A stretch of 64,000 bases of DNA from Mesorhizobium sp. RMAD-H1 (GCF_014191375.1 NZ_JACHWN010000003.1:186001-250000), one strand, 5' to 3'. Positions 37,430-46,393 are shown, counted from the first letter of the stretch. The notes: generated from the letters alone by a model not told the origin. Numbers and translations: made by a program.

Positions 37430-38218
37430 ATGTCCGTTCAACATGCGCCCAAGCCAGATAATGTCGCCGCGGTTCTCAAGGTCTTCGGCGTGCTCGAAAC
37501 GCTTGTGGATGCCAGGCGGGCGAGCCTCGCGGACATTGCTCAACGCGCGATGACATCGAAGGCAACAGCCTACCGCCTGCTCCAGACGATGATTGATCTG
37601 GGCTATGTGGAGCAGGACGAAGAGACCGAGAAATACAGCCTTACGCTGAAGCTGTTCAGTCTTGGGGCACGAACCCTGAGCGGTCATGCGGACCTGATGC
37701 GCGTGGCTGATCGGGCGATGGGCGTGCTATCCCGGGCAACGGGCGAGTCGATCAATCTCGGCGTCATGGATGAGCGCGAAAACCGCGTTGCGTATATCCA
37801 CAAATATGATTCAGCCTATAATCTTTCCATGCAATCGCCGCTGGGCAAGCGTAATCCCCTCCACAGCACCTCGTTGGGCAAGGCACTGCTTGCATGGCGA
37901 GACCTGAAGGAAGTGCACGAACGACTGGAAAGAATGCATTTCGACAAATCAGCGCCCAATACGATCACCGATCCCGCGGTTCTGCTGGAGCAATTGCACC
38001 GCATCCGGGAGGATGGATATGCGGAAGAGGTGGAGGAGAGCGAGGCCGGCGTGCGCTGCATGGCTGTTCCTGTCCTCGACCACCTCGGTAAGTCCATCGC
38101 GGCAATCAGCATTTCCTTTCCGCTGTTCCGCTTCGATCCCGCCCGCAAGCCGGATTACGTGAAGCTGCTGAAAGCGGCAGGACATGAGGCCTCGATCGGG
38201 TTGGGCTTTCCCGGATAA
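37430..38218 (+). CDS. IclR-family transcriptional regulator
   Basis: 262 residues. The N-terminal winged helix-turn-helix covers about residues 12-75 (ASLADIAQRAMTSKATAYRL is the recognition region). The IclR ligand-binding domain follows, with HKYDSAYNLSMQSPLGKRNP, HSTSLGKALLAW and EESEAGVRCMAVPVLD. It is divergent from the GH105/TRAP operon, so it is the probable uronide-responsive repressor of that operon, in the manner of KdgR. This is inferred from position and family. Confidence 0.93.
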   Translation: MSVQHAPKPDNVAAVLKVFGVLETLVDARRASLADIAQRAMTSKATAYRLLQTMIDLGYVEQDEETEKYSLTLKLFSLGARTLSGHADLMRVADRAMGVLSRATGESINLGVMDERENRVAYIHKYDSAYNLSMQSPLGKRNPLHSTSLGKALLAWRDLKEVHERLERMHFDKSAPNTITDPAVLLEQLHRIREDGYAEEVEESEAGVRCMAVPVLDHLGKSIAAISISFPLFRFDPARKPDYVKLLKAAGHEASIGLGFPG

Positions 38219-38285
38219 GGTTCTGTGCTGACCCGGTGGAGCGCTCAATCCCGAATGGGCCGAAATCATGCCGATTCGATCTTGT

Positions 38286-38843
38286 TCAGCCTGAGCTCTG
38301 CTCCTCGCCTCCGGCCAACTCATTCTCAATCCCGATAATCAGCTTTCGCAGAAGACCGGCGAGTGTCTCGCGCTCTTTCGCATCCAGCGCGTGGAGAAAC
38401 CGCGATTCGCTCGCCATATCCGTGCGAAATGCTTCCTCGGCAAGCGCCACGCCCGCCTCGGTCAGCGCCACCAGGACGCTGCGCCCGTCGCGCGGCGATT
38501 TCTCGCGTCGGATCAGCCCTGCCTTCTCCAGCCGGTCGAGCCGATGGGTGAGTCCGCCCGAGGAAATCATCAATGAGGCGTACATCTCCGTCGGCATGAG
38601 ACGGTAAGGCGGTCCGGAACGCCGCAGGGTCGCGATCACGTCGAATTCGCCCCGGTCGAGACCGAAGCCGGCGAAGGTTGCCTCGATGCTGGGACGCACG
38701 AGGTTCGACAGCCGAAACGCCCGCCCGAGGATCGTCATCGGCTCGGTGTCGAGGTCAGGCAGTTCCCGTGCCCATTGCCGGCGCAGGCGGTCCACATGGT
38801 CGACAGCGCCCGGATCTTTGTTTTCGCTCATTCCACTCGTCAT
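38286..38843 (-). CDS. MarR-family transcriptional regulator
   Basis: 185-residue winged helix-turn-helix protein. MARR features include RGEFDVIATLRRSG, MPTEMYASLMISSGGLTHRL (recognition helix), the wing SPRDGRSVLVALTEAG and a C-terminal dimerisation helix. The start at 38843 follows GAGGC; an in-frame ATG at 38831 is an alternative. It is divergent from the cupin/VOC genes, and five AAGATA boxes lie in the gap, so it probably represses both. Confidence 0.92.
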   Translation of the reverse strand: MTSGMSENKDPGAVDHVDRLRRQWARELPDLDTEPMTILGRAFRLSNLVRPSIEATFAGFGLDRGEFDVIATLRRSGPPYRLMPTEMYASLMISSGGLTHRLDRLEKAGLIRREKSPRDGRSVLVALTEAGVALAEEAFRTDMASESRFLHALDAKERETLAGLLRKLIIGIENELAGGEEQSSG

Positions 38844-38899
38844 TCATTGCCTCGGATATTGATCTGCGAGCGAAACATACACGTTGCGGGCCCTTCGGC

Positions 38900-38973
38900 A
38901 AAGATATCTCGACGGGAAGATATGTGTCTTGACAGGAAGATAGTTTTGAGGAATATATCTTCTCGCAAAGATA
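38900..38973. promoter_or_regulatory. Cluster of AAGATA boxes between the MarR and cupin genes
   Basis: AAGATA occurs at 38901-38906, 38917-38922, 38937-38942 and 38968-38973, and inverted as TATCTT at 38956-38961. GAAGATA (38936-38942) and TATCTTC (38956-38962) form one inverted repeat. The cluster fills the divergent promoter region, as expected for a MarR operator array. Confidence 0.65.
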
Positions 38974-39006
38974 ATTTTGTTCGCAGAGCGAGAAGGAGAT
39001 AGCGGG

Positions 39007-39342
39007 ATGTTCAGGGTTTTTCGTCACCAGGAACCTCAGCCTGGGCAGAGCCGTACGGTCCGCTTCGAAGGGCGGGATCTCGACGGTCCGGTGTCATTCT
39101 TCCTGGTCGATGCCGAGCCGGGCAGGGGATCGGTCCTGCATGTCCATCCCTATACGGAGACCTGGATCGTCAGAAAAGGAGAGGCCGAATTCACCGTGGG
39201 TGACGACAGGACACGCGCCTATCCCGGCGATATCGTGGTGGCCGCCGCCAATGTTCCGCACCGCTTCGAGAATGTCGGTGCGCAACGGCTCGAGCTTGTC
39301 TGCATTCATCCAAGCGACACGATCGTGCAGAAGAATCTTTGA
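39007..39342 (+). CDS. Small cupin-domain protein
   Basis: 111-residue single-domain cupin with motif 1 LHVHPYTETWIVRKGEAEF (about 45-63, two His and one Glu for metal) and motif 2 PGDIVVAAANVPHRFENVG (about 75-93). The start at 39007 has AAGGAGAT upstream; an in-frame ATG at 38977 is rejected. The function is unknown; small cupins of this kind bind metal and may act on an aromatic or sugar-like compound. It is co-directional with the VOC gene 40 bases later and probably under MarR control. Confidence 0.88.
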   Translation: MFRVFRHQEPQPGQSRTVRFEGRDLDGPVSFFLVDAEPGRGSVLHVHPYTETWIVRKGEAEFTVGDDRTRAYPGDIVVAAANVPHRFENVGAQRLELVCIHPSDTIVQKNL

Positions 39343-39382
39343 AGCAAACATTATTCCACGGAAACACAAAAGGAGAGCCGCA

Positions 39383-39802
39383 ATGCCGAAGATGATTTTC
39401 ATAAACCTGCCGGTGAAGGATATCGCCGCCGCGACCCGTTTCTATGAAGCGATCGGGTGCAGGAAGAACGAGCAGTTCAGCGACGACAACGCATCCTCGA
39501 TGGTCTGGTCCGACACCATCACCTTTCAATTGCTGACTCAGGATTATTTCACGACCTTCGCGACAAAGCCGATTGCCAATGCGCATGAGACTGTCGGCAT
39601 GCTGATCGCCCTTTCGTGCGACAGCCGTAAGGACGTGGACAGCATTACGGAGGCTGCAGCGGCTGCCGGCGGCAAGGCCGATATCCGTGAGCCCCAGGAC
39701 ATGGGCTTCATGTATCTTCGCACATTCGAAGATCCCGATGGCCATGTCTTCGAACCCGCCTGGATGGACATGGAAGCAGCATCCACCACCGCGAGCGAAT
39801 AG
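39383..39802 (+). CDS. VOC (glyoxalase/bleomycin resistance) family protein
   Basis: 139-residue vicinal-oxygen-chelate fold protein. It has two beta-alpha-beta-beta-beta repeats, recognised by INLPVKDIAAATRFYEAIGC at the start and MYLRTFEDPDGHVFEPAWMD at the end. Its enzymatic or binding role is unknown. It is preceded by AGGAGAG and probably co-transcribed with the upstream cupin. Confidence 0.9.
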   Translation: MPKMIFINLPVKDIAAATRFYEAIGCRKNEQFSDDNASSMVWSDTITFQLLTQDYFTTFATKPIANAHETVGMLIALSCDSRKDVDSITEAAAAAGGKADIREPQDMGFMYLRTFEDPDGHVFEPAWMDMEAASTTASE

Positions 39803-39959
39803 CAAATCGGCGATTGATGGAGCGGGATGCGCTCGCGCTCCCGCTCCATCTGTTTATCTTGCCGCGTTTATGGCGGACGTCAGGTGAAGCCATCTGACTG
39901 CAAAATGCTCCAGATCATAAGATCGGATCGGGCATATATCCCGATCTTTTATGCCCAAA

Positions 39960-40982
39960 TCAGCCGATGCTTTGCAGTGTGCCGGTATCGGCGCCGCCGA
40001 TGCGGGCAAGCACCGCCTGGGCAAGCTTGCGGCCGGCCAGCTTGAAACTTTCGTCGACGACGATGAGCTCTGGCCGGAACCATGGCAGGATGTCGGAGGA
40101 CTGTTTCGAAGCGACATCGACATCGCTGCCGAGGCGGAGGCCTGCCGCCTCCAGCCCTGCAACGGTCGCGATCGCGGACGCGCTAGAGCCGCAGACGATG
40201 CCGTCAGGGCGATCGCTGCGCCGCATGATGACCTCGATACGCTGACGCACTGTGTCGAGCGGCGCATCGATATCGATTCCCGGCAGGATGGTTCCGGTGC
40301 CGCCGCTTTCCTGCACGGCATCGAAAAAGCCGCTCACCATGTGCCGATAATAGGTCAGATGCGCCGGCGGCGTCAGGATCGCCAGCCGCCGGCGGCCCCG
40401 TTCGACGAGCCTGGCAACGACGTCACGCGCGAAGCTGTAATTGTCGAAATCGTGAAACGGATGCTCGATCCCCATGTCGGTCCGGCCATGGGTGGCGAAG
40501 GGCACATTGTGCTCGGTCAGATAGCGCACGCGGGCATCGTCCGGTTCCGTGCGCGAAAAAATGATGCCGTCGGCCGAGCCCGTCTCCACGATATAGCGGA
40601 TCGGCTCCATCGGGTCCTTTGAATGGGAATAGGGCGTGACGATCAGATGGTACTGGGTATTGGCCAGAACCTCCGACACGCCATGGATGACATGGGAGGT
40701 GAAGCCCATGATCTCGTCCTGCGTGTTGAGGACGAGGGCGATGACGTTGGTCTTGCCGGTGCGCAGGCGCACGCCGGCGCGATTGGGCCTGTAGCCCACC
40801 TGCCGGGCGATCAGCTGAACGCGCTTCCTGGTTTCGATGCCGATCTCCGGTGCATCCTTCAATGCCCGTGAAACCGTGGTGACGCCGAGCCCCGCCATGA
40901 AGGCGATGGTCTTCAGGGTCGGCCGATCGCTTTCCTGCGCTCCCTGACCTTCCTTCTTGCCGTTGTCTGCTTCACGCTTCAT
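39960..40982 (-). CDS. LacI-family transcriptional regulator
   Basis: 340 residues. A charged 20-residue extension precedes the LacI helix-turn-helix (LKTIAFMAGLGVTTVSRALK) and hinge (GYRPNRAGVRLRTGKTNVIA). The sugar-sensing domain follows. No transport operon lies directly next to it; the neighbours are a DUF3775 gene and, further on, an SDR. It is therefore an orphan candidate for the palindromes at 16523 and 16688, but nothing in the sequence ties it to them. Confidence 0.92.
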   Translation of the reverse strand: MKREADNGKKEGQGAQESDRPTLKTIAFMAGLGVTTVSRALKDAPEIGIETRKRVQLIARQVGYRPNRAGVRLRTGKTNVIALVLNTQDEIMGFTSHVIHGVSEVLANTQYHLIVTPYSHSKDPMEPIRYIVETGSADGIIFSRTEPDDARVRYLTEHNVPFATHGRTDMGIEHPFHDFDNYSFARDVVARLVERGRRRLAILTPPAHLTYYRHMVSGFFDAVQESGGTGTILPGIDIDAPLDTVRQRIEVIMRRSDRPDGIVCGSSASAIATVAGLEAAGLRLGSDVDVASKQSSDILPWFRPELIVVDESFKLAGRKLAQAVLARIGGADTGTLQSIG

Positions 40983-41080
40983 TCACAATGGTCCGCCCGT
41001 CGCCCGCGAAAGCTGTCCTTTCGCTTATACGACCGGGGGCGGGAAACGCAAAGGCTTCAGGCGGGTGAATGTCGATCCGC

Positions 41081-41530
41081 TTAGAGGCGGTTGGCTTCGT
41101 AATCGGCGCAGGAATAATCGAGAATTGACAGCCCGTCGGCGAGATAGTCGGCAAGAAGTGGCGTGCCGAAGAGATAGTCCGCCGTGTGCTCGTTATGCGC
41201 CTCCGCAGCATCCCTGCGCACGGTCTCCCAGTCCTCGGCGACATGGTCGTCGCGCCCGAGCCACATCAGGGCGACCAGTTCGATCTGCTCGTCGACGGAA
41301 AGATTGGCGATGAGAGAACGCAGTTCCTGTTCCACCGCGTCATTGCCATGATCCTCGAGAACCGCGGTGCTCCGGTCGTCGGACGGGTTGGAGCCGGGGT
41401 TCGGCTCGGTGACGACGTCCTTTGCATAATATTCCCGTGCTTTCATGATGATGAAGCAGACCGTCTGAAGCGGAACGGTCAGTTCCATATCGCCGGTCTC
41501 GGTTTGAGCGGTTCGTCGCGTCATTTCCAT
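41081..41530 (-). CDS. DUF3775-domain protein
   Basis: 149 residues. The region ELTVPLQTVCFIIMKAREYY followed by LIANLSVDEQIELVALMWLGR and a C-terminal HTADYLFGTPLLADYLADGL matches the DUF3775 family, small alphaproteobacterial proteins of unknown function. The start at 41530 has GGAGG four bases upstream, and the ATG at 41524 is an alternative. A longer upstream in-frame start lies antisense to the SDR gene and is rejected. Confidence 0.82.
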   Translation of the reverse strand: MEMTRRTAQTETGDMELTVPLQTVCFIIMKAREYYAKDVVTEPNPGSNPSDDRSTAVLEDHGNDAVEQELRSLIANLSVDEQIELVALMWLGRDDHVAEDWETVRRDAAEAHNEHTADYLFGTPLLADYLADGLSILDYSCADYEANRL

Positions 41531-41659
41531 CGTGCCTCCATGCGAATGGAGAAGTAACGCGCGCCCCCACGCGCGGTTCCTTGCTTGAAGGGGTTGGACA
41601 TTCCGGCCGGGCTGGTCAATATCGTCACGAAAATCGTTCGACGCGGGAGGAACAAGCGC

Positions 41660-42406
41660 ATGAACAGAATAGATCTCGAGGGCCAGCACGCGATCGTGAC
41701 CGGGGGAGCACAGGGGCTGGGCTTTGCCATGGCCCGGCGTTTCGTTCAGTCAGGCGCCTCGGTGACCCTGTGGGACATGAATGCCGAATTGCTGGAGAAG
41801 GCGAAAGAGGCGCTGGGGACCGCGGCAAGAACGGTGGTCGTCGATATCGCGGATCACGAGGCGGTTGCCGCCGCGCATGGGAAGACGGAAGCCGAGGGCG
41901 GGCCAGTCTCGATCCTCGTCAATTCCGCCGGCATCGCAGGTCCCGCCGCTCCGCTCGATACCTACGACATCGCCTGGTGGAAGAAGATCATCGACATCAA
42001 TGTCAACGGCACCTTCTATGTCAACCGCGCCGTCGTGCCCGGCATGAAGGAGCGCAATTACGGGCGTATCGTCAATATCGCCTCGATTGCCGGCAAGGAG
42101 GGCAATCCCAACGCATCGGCCTATTCCGCCTCGAAGGCGGCCGTGATCGGGCTTACCAAATCGCTCGGCAAGGAGCTGGCCGGCTATGATATCGCCGTCA
42201 ACTGCATCACGCCGGCGACGGCGCAGACGCGCATCCTCGAGCAGCTGACGCCTGAGTTCATCGAGTATATGCGCTCGAAGATCCCGCGCGGCCGCTTCCT
42301 CGAGGTGGAGGAGGCAGCCTCCATGGTGGCGTGGCTGGTTTCGAAGGAGAACAGCTTCACGACCGCTTCCACCTTCGATCTCTCAGGCGGCCGCGCCACC
42401 TACTGA
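41660..42406 (+). CDS. Short-chain dehydrogenase/reductase
   Basis: 248-residue classical SDR with the cofactor motif TGGAQGLG (about residues 14-21), NSAGI in place of NNAGI, and catalytic Y155/K159 in YSASK. It is of the type that oxidises sugar alcohols or sugar acids, but the substrate is not clear. GGGAGG precedes the ATG. Its stop lies only three bases from the stop of the convergent otnC gene. It may belong to the neighbouring four-carbon acid module. Confidence 0.9.
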   Translation: MNRIDLEGQHAIVTGGAQGLGFAMARRFVQSGASVTLWDMNAELLEKAKEALGTAARTVVVDIADHEAVAAAHGKTEAEGGPVSILVNSAGIAGPAAPLDTYDIAWWKKIIDINVNGTFYVNRAVVPGMKERNYGRIVNIASIAGKEGNPNASAYSASKAAVIGLTKSLGKELAGYDIAVNCITPATAQTRILEQLTPEFIEYMRSKIPRGRFLEVEEAASMVAWLVSKENSFTTASTFDLSGGRATY

Positions 42407-42409
42407 CCT

Positions 42410-43045
42410 TCAGCGCAGCGCCCGGCGCTGCTCTGATGTCAGCGGCCTGATCCGGTGGCCGTGCAGGAGGAGATAGAGCTTGGCCGTCTCCTCAAGCTCT
42501 TCCGTCGCGTATTGTGCATCGAGGAGCGTCTTGCCGGCGACCACCGGCCCGTGATTGGCGAGCAGCACCGCATGGCTCTTCTCGGCTCTTGCCGCCACCG
42601 CCTCGGCCAGGGCCTTGTCGCCCGGCGGATAATAGGGGACGAGCGGCAACGAGCCGACGCGCATGACATAATAGGCGGTCAGGGGCGGCAGCACGTCCTC
42701 CGGATCGACATTGGCCAGAATGCTCACCGCCACCGCATGGGTGGAGTGGAGATGCACGACGGCGCCGCTGTGCGATTGCTTGCAGTACATGCACTGATGC
42801 AGGAAGGCCTCCTTGGTCGGCTTGTCGCCGTCGATATGCACGCCCTCGGCGGAGAAGCGCGAGAGACGCTCCGGTTCGAGGTTGCCGAGCGAGGCGTTGG
42901 TCGGCGTCATCAGGATTTCACCGTTCGAGAGCTTCGCGCTGATATTGCCGGTCGAGCCAAAGGTCAGCCCGCGCTCGAAGAGCGATTTGCCGACGCTCAC
43001 GATCTGGTCGCGCAGTCTGGTCGCTTCCGAAAGAATGGCGCTCAT
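42410..43045 (-). CDS. otnC: 3-oxo-tetronate 4-phosphate decarboxylase OtnC (class II aldolase family)
   Basis: 211-residue class II aldolase/adducin protein. In the established tetronate pathway OtnC decarboxylates 3-oxo-tetronate 4-phosphate to dihydroxyacetone phosphate. Zinc ligands are in VVHLHSTHA and the later ANHGPVVAG; TFGSTGNISAKL is the phosphate-binding region near the N-terminus. The ATG at 43045 overlaps the otnK stop by four bases (ATGA); an ATG at 43060 is an alternative. It is the last gene of the minus-strand unit lacI-otnK-otnC. Confidence 0.92.
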   Translation of the reverse strand: MSAILSEATRLRDQIVSVGKSLFERGLTFGSTGNISAKLSNGEILMTPTNASLGNLEPERLSRFSAEGVHIDGDKPTKEAFLHQCMYCKQSHSGAVVHLHSTHAVAVSILANVDPEDVLPPLTAYYVMRVGSLPLVPYYPPGDKALAEAVAARAEKSHAVLLANHGPVVAGKTLLDAQYATEELEETAKLYLLLHGHRIRPLTSEQRRALR

Positions 43046-44316
43046 TTGAGGATATCCCATGCCTTGAGGAAGAAATCGTCGGCGCCGAAATTGCCGGATT
43101 TGAGGGCGAGCGCGATCGGCTCGCCGCCGTCGAGGCTCCGCGTCCAGGGAACGCCGGGGTCGATCTCGGGGCCGATCCGGAGCGCGGCGACGCCGAGCCC
43201 GCCCACCACTGCACCCGAGGTTTCGCCGCCGGCGATGATCAAGCGGCTGAAACCATGGTTGCGCAGGGTTACGGCGGTCTTCGCCAGAAGATGCTCCACG
43301 AGCGCGCCGGCCCGGTCACGGCCGAGCTTTTCCTGCGCCGAGCGCACCTCGTCGGGATCCGCGCTGGAATAGGCAAGCGGGTGGGGATGGCCGGCGGACG
43401 CCAGCCAGTCGGCTACACCGGCGGCGGTGGTCCGGCCCTCGGCAATGGCGATCGGATCGATCTTCAGGGCCGGCACGCCCGCGGCGATCGCCGCGTCGAT
43501 CTGCCGGCGTGTTGCCGCCGAGCAGGAGCCGGCGAGGATGGCCGCCCGTCCGGCGGGCGCGTCGAACGCCGTCTCGGCCTTCCTGGCGACGAGCTTGCCC
43601 GCCCGGCGGAAATTCTCCGGCAGGCCGATGGCGATGCCGGAGCCACCAGTGATGAACTTCATATCGGCCGCGGCCCGTCCGATGGCCCGCAAATGGTCGT
43701 CCGTGACCGCGTCGACGATGACGAACCGGTTTCCTTTTGTCTCGGCGTCGGCGAAAGCGGCGGCTATCGCCTCGCTACCCCGGTCGACCGTGGCGAAGGG
43801 AACGAGGCCGACGGGCCGCCCGGTTTGCTTTTGCAGCACGCGGACGAGATCGGCGTCGGTCATCGGCGTCAGCGGATGATCCTTCATCGGGCTGTCGGAA
43901 AGCAGCATGGAACCGACGAACAGGTGCCCCTGGTAGACGGTGCGGCCATTGGCCGGAAAGGCGGGGCAGGCAAGAGCCAGGGGCGCGTCGAGAAAATCCG
44001 CAAGCGCTTCTGCGACCGGACCGATATTGCCTTCAGGGGTGGAATCGAAGGTCGAGCAATATTTGAAGATGATCTGCTCGGCGCCTGCGGCAAGAAGCGC
44101 GCGCGCCGCATCGAGCGACAAGTCGACGGCTTCCGCCGCTGGGATCGTCCGCGATTTCAAGGCGACCACGACCGCCTCGGCATCGCCGAAGTCGAAACCC
44201 GCCGGCGGCACGCCGACCACCTGCACCGTGCGCATTCCTTCGCGCGAAAGCGTCAGCGCAAGATCCGTCGCGCCGGTCAGATCGTCGGCAACTGCACCCA
44301 GAAGCATGTCTCTCAT
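43042..44316 (-). CDS. otnK: 3-oxo-tetronate kinase OtnK (DUF1537 family)
   Basis: 424-residue four-carbon acid sugar kinase (DUF1537). It phosphorylates 3-oxo-tetronate at O4 using ATP. Family motifs are GAVADDLTGATDLALTL near the start, FKYCSTFDSTPEGNIGPV near residue 95, and a C-terminal ATP-binding region with IAGGETSGAVVGGLGV. The start at 44316 (MRDMLLGAV) is chosen; an ATG at 44307 gives three fewer residues. It follows the LacI gene by ten bases. Confidence 0.93.
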   Translation of the reverse strand: MRDMLLGAVADDLTGATDLALTLSREGMRTVQVVGVPPAGFDFGDAEAVVVALKSRTIPAAEAVDLSLDAARALLAAGAEQIIFKYCSTFDSTPEGNIGPVAEALADFLDAPLALACPAFPANGRTVYQGHLFVGSMLLSDSPMKDHPLTPMTDADLVRVLQKQTGRPVGLVPFATVDRGSEAIAAAFADAETKGNRFVIVDAVTDDHLRAIGRAAADMKFITGGSGIAIGLPENFRRAGKLVARKAETAFDAPAGRAAILAGSCSAATRRQIDAAIAAGVPALKIDPIAIAEGRTTAAGVADWLASAGHPHPLAYSSADPDEVRSAQEKLGRDRAGALVEHLLAKTAVTLRNHGFSRLIIAGGETSGAVVGGLGVAALRIGPEIDPGVPWTRSLDGGEPIALALKSGNFGADDFFLKAWDILK

Positions 44317-44326
44317 TTCCTCCCTG

Positions 44327-45328
44327 TTATGCCGTCGCTCCGGCGATGATCTCATAGCCCGTATCGACGATCAGCTTTTCCTCCGGCCGTTCGCTGCTTT
44401 CCAGGAGCTTCTCGACAGCGATCCTGCCGATGTCGAAGCGGTGGGAACGGATGGTCGAAAGCGGCACGGGAAGCGCCTGGCCGATATCAAGGCCGTTGAA
44501 GCCGAAGAGACCAAGCTCCCGGCCCACACGTATGTTTGCGCCGAGGCAGTGGAAAAAGCCGCCCACGGCCATATCGTCATTTGAAAACACCACGACATCG
44601 ACATCCGGCTTCCGCGACAAAAGCACCGCAAGCGTCTGGCGGCCGGCTATTGTCGAGCTCGACCCGTCGAACCGCTCTTCGGCGATCACGCCGAGACCTG
44701 CCTCGGCGAGCGCGGCGCGAAATCCCTCATAGCGCAGGCGGGCGCGGTGATCGGCGTTCCAGTCATGGCCGACATAGCCGAAACGCCGGTAGCCGCGTTC
44801 CACCAGATGCCTGCCTGCATCGAAGCCGGCCCGGCGCTGCGAAAGACCGACCGCGATGTCGATGGGTTCGGCATCGATATCCATGAGTTCGGCGACGCGG
44901 ACCCGGCTTCCGGCAAGCATCTGCCGGGTCGCATCGGTATGTTCGAAGCCCGTGGTGATGATGGCAGCGGGCTGCCATGCCAGGAGGGAGGAAAGAAGGT
45001 CCTGCTCTTTCACCGGATCATAATCCGTCACGCCGATAAGCGGCTGATAGCCGGTCGCAGCTAGGGCGGTGTGAATGCCGCGCAGCACTTCGGGGAAAAC
45101 GATGTTGGAAAGCGAAGGCAAGAGCACGCCGATCAGCGGCGCGCCGGCTGAGGCAAGCGCGCCCGCCGCCCGGTTGGGAACGTAGCCGAGCTTGACGATC
45201 GCTTCCTGCACGCGGGCGCGGGTTGCCTCGGCGATCGATCCCTTGTTGCGGACCACGCGTGATACGGTGATTTCGCTGACCCCGGCCAATCTCGCCACAT
45301 CAGTCAGCGTCGGCGCACTCCGCCGCAT
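44327..45328 (-). CDS. LacI/GntR-type repressor of the tetronate module
   Basis: 333-residue LacI-family regulator resembling gluconate-operon GntR proteins. The helix-turn-helix is LTDVARLAGVSEITVSRVV and the hinge is GYVPNRAAGALAS. The ATG at 45328 puts a short MRRSAPT leader before it; an ATG at 45352 is possible. It heads the unit with otnK and otnC and is divergent from ltnD. Two operators in the gap, with the AGCGCT core typical of this subfamily, suggest it controls both directions, probably released by a tetronate. Confidence 0.92.
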   Translation of the reverse strand: MRRSAPTLTDVARLAGVSEITVSRVVRNKGSIAEATRARVQEAIVKLGYVPNRAAGALASAGAPLIGVLLPSLSNIVFPEVLRGIHTALAATGYQPLIGVTDYDPVKEQDLLSSLLAWQPAAIITTGFEHTDATRQMLAGSRVRVAELMDIDAEPIDIAVGLSQRRAGFDAGRHLVERGYRRFGYVGHDWNADHRARLRYEGFRAALAEAGLGVIAEERFDGSSSTIAGRQTLAVLLSRKPDVDVVVFSNDDMAVGGFFHCLGANIRVGRELGLFGFNGLDIGQALPVPLSTIRSHRFDIGRIAVEKLLESSERPEEKLIVDTGYEIIAGATA

Positions 45329-45370
45329 TTTTGCAATTCTCCATGTACCCACAGGGCGCGTCCGAAAATA

Positions 45371-45386
45371 ATGACAGCGCTAGCAT
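45371..45386. promoter_or_regulatory. LacI-type operator, copy 1, of the tetronate module
   Basis: ATGACAGCGCTAGCAT fits the symmetric pattern ATG-NN-AGCGCT-NN-CAT. Read on the other strand, the second copy at 45425-45440 is the same except at one base. The centres are 54 bases apart, and this copy is on the side of the regulator gene. Confidence 0.8.
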
Positions 45387-45424
45387 TTTACCTTGCACCA
45401 TGCCGGAGCCTGTGTCTAGAATAA

Positions 45425-45440
45425 ATGGTAGCGCTGTCAT
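45425..45440. promoter_or_regulatory. LacI-type operator, copy 2, of the tetronate module
   Basis: ATGGTAGCGCTGTCAT is the inverted near-copy of the operator at 45371-45386. It lies 40 bases upstream of the ltnD start. Confidence 0.8.
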
Positions 45441-45480
45441 AAAGAGATAAAAGCGCCGCCGCATTATCCGGGAGGAGATC

Positions 45481-46392
45481 GTGAAGCAGTCGAACAATGC
45501 CGTTGTCGGTCTGGGCTCGATGGGGCAGGGCATGGCTCGTTCGCTGCTGCGAGCGGGGCTCCATGTGTCGGGTTGCGACATCAATCCGGCTGCGCTCGAA
45601 GGTCTCAAGGCGAGCGGCGGGCATCCTTTCGCGACACCCGCACAGGCTTGCGAGAATGCGGACGTGGCCGTCATCGTCGTGGTGAACGCGGCACAGACGG
45701 AAAGCGTGCTCTTCGGTCCTGACGGTGCGGTTGCCGTCCTGAAGCCGGGTTCGGTCATCATTTCATCAGCAACCATGTCGCCTGCCGATGCCAAGGCCCT
45801 GGCGACGCGTGCGGCGGAGAAAGACATCCATTTTCTCGATGCGCCGATCAGCGGCGGGGCGGCAAAGGCCGGTGAGGGGAAGCTGACGGTGATGGCTTCC
45901 GGTTCGATGGAAGCATTTGCTAAGGCCAAGCCTGCGCTCGATGCCATGGCCGAGACGGTTTACGAACTGGGCGATGCGGTGGGGATCGGCTCCTCCTTCA
46001 AGATCGTCAACCAGCTGCTGGCGGGCGTGCATATCGCGGCGGCTTGCGAGGCGATCACCTTCGCCAGGAGTCTTGATCTCGACATCACCAGGGTTTTCGA
46101 GGTCATCACGAAATCGGCCGGCAACAGCTGGATGTTCGAAAACCGGGTGCCGCGCGTGCTTGCCGGCGATTATGCACCGCGCAGCGCTGTTTCGATCTTC
46201 ACCAAGGACCTCGGCATCGTCTCCGACCTCGGCAGGAAGCAGAAATTTCCGCTGCCGATCGCCAGCGCCGCGCTGCAGCTTTTCGTGATGACCGAGGCGG
46301 CCGGCATGGGCGGCGACGATGATGCCTCGGTCGCAAGGCTTCTCGCCCGTATCGCCGGCATCGATCTGCCCGGCATGAAGGAAGAGATCTGA
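45481..46392 (+). CDS. ltnD: L-threonate dehydrogenase LtnD (3-hydroxyisobutyrate dehydrogenase family)
   Basis: 303-residue beta-hydroxyacid dehydrogenase that would oxidise L-threonate to 2-oxo-tetronate. The nucleotide motif VGLGSMGQGMA is at residues 9-19, the substrate motif DAPISGGAAKAGEG near 120, and the catalytic K174 in SSFKIVNQLL. The start is a GTG at 45481 behind GGGAGGAG. LtnD is assigned rather than another family member because otnI, otnK and otnC are directly adjacent. It is the first gene of the plus-strand unit. Confidence 0.9.
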   Translation: MKQSNNAVVGLGSMGQGMARSLLRAGLHVSGCDINPAALEGLKASGGHPFATPAQACENADVAVIVVVNAAQTESVLFGPDGAVAVLKPGSVIISSATMSPADAKALATRAAEKDIHFLDAPISGGAAKAGEGKLTVMASGSMEAFAKAKPALDAMAETVYELGDAVGIGSSFKIVNQLLAGVHIAAACEAITFARSLDLDITRVFEVITKSAGNSWMFENRVPRVLAGDYAPRSAVSIFTKDLGIVSDLGRKQKFPLPIASAALQLFVMTEAAGMGGDDDASVARLLARIAGIDLPGMKEEI

Positions 46393-46393
46393 C

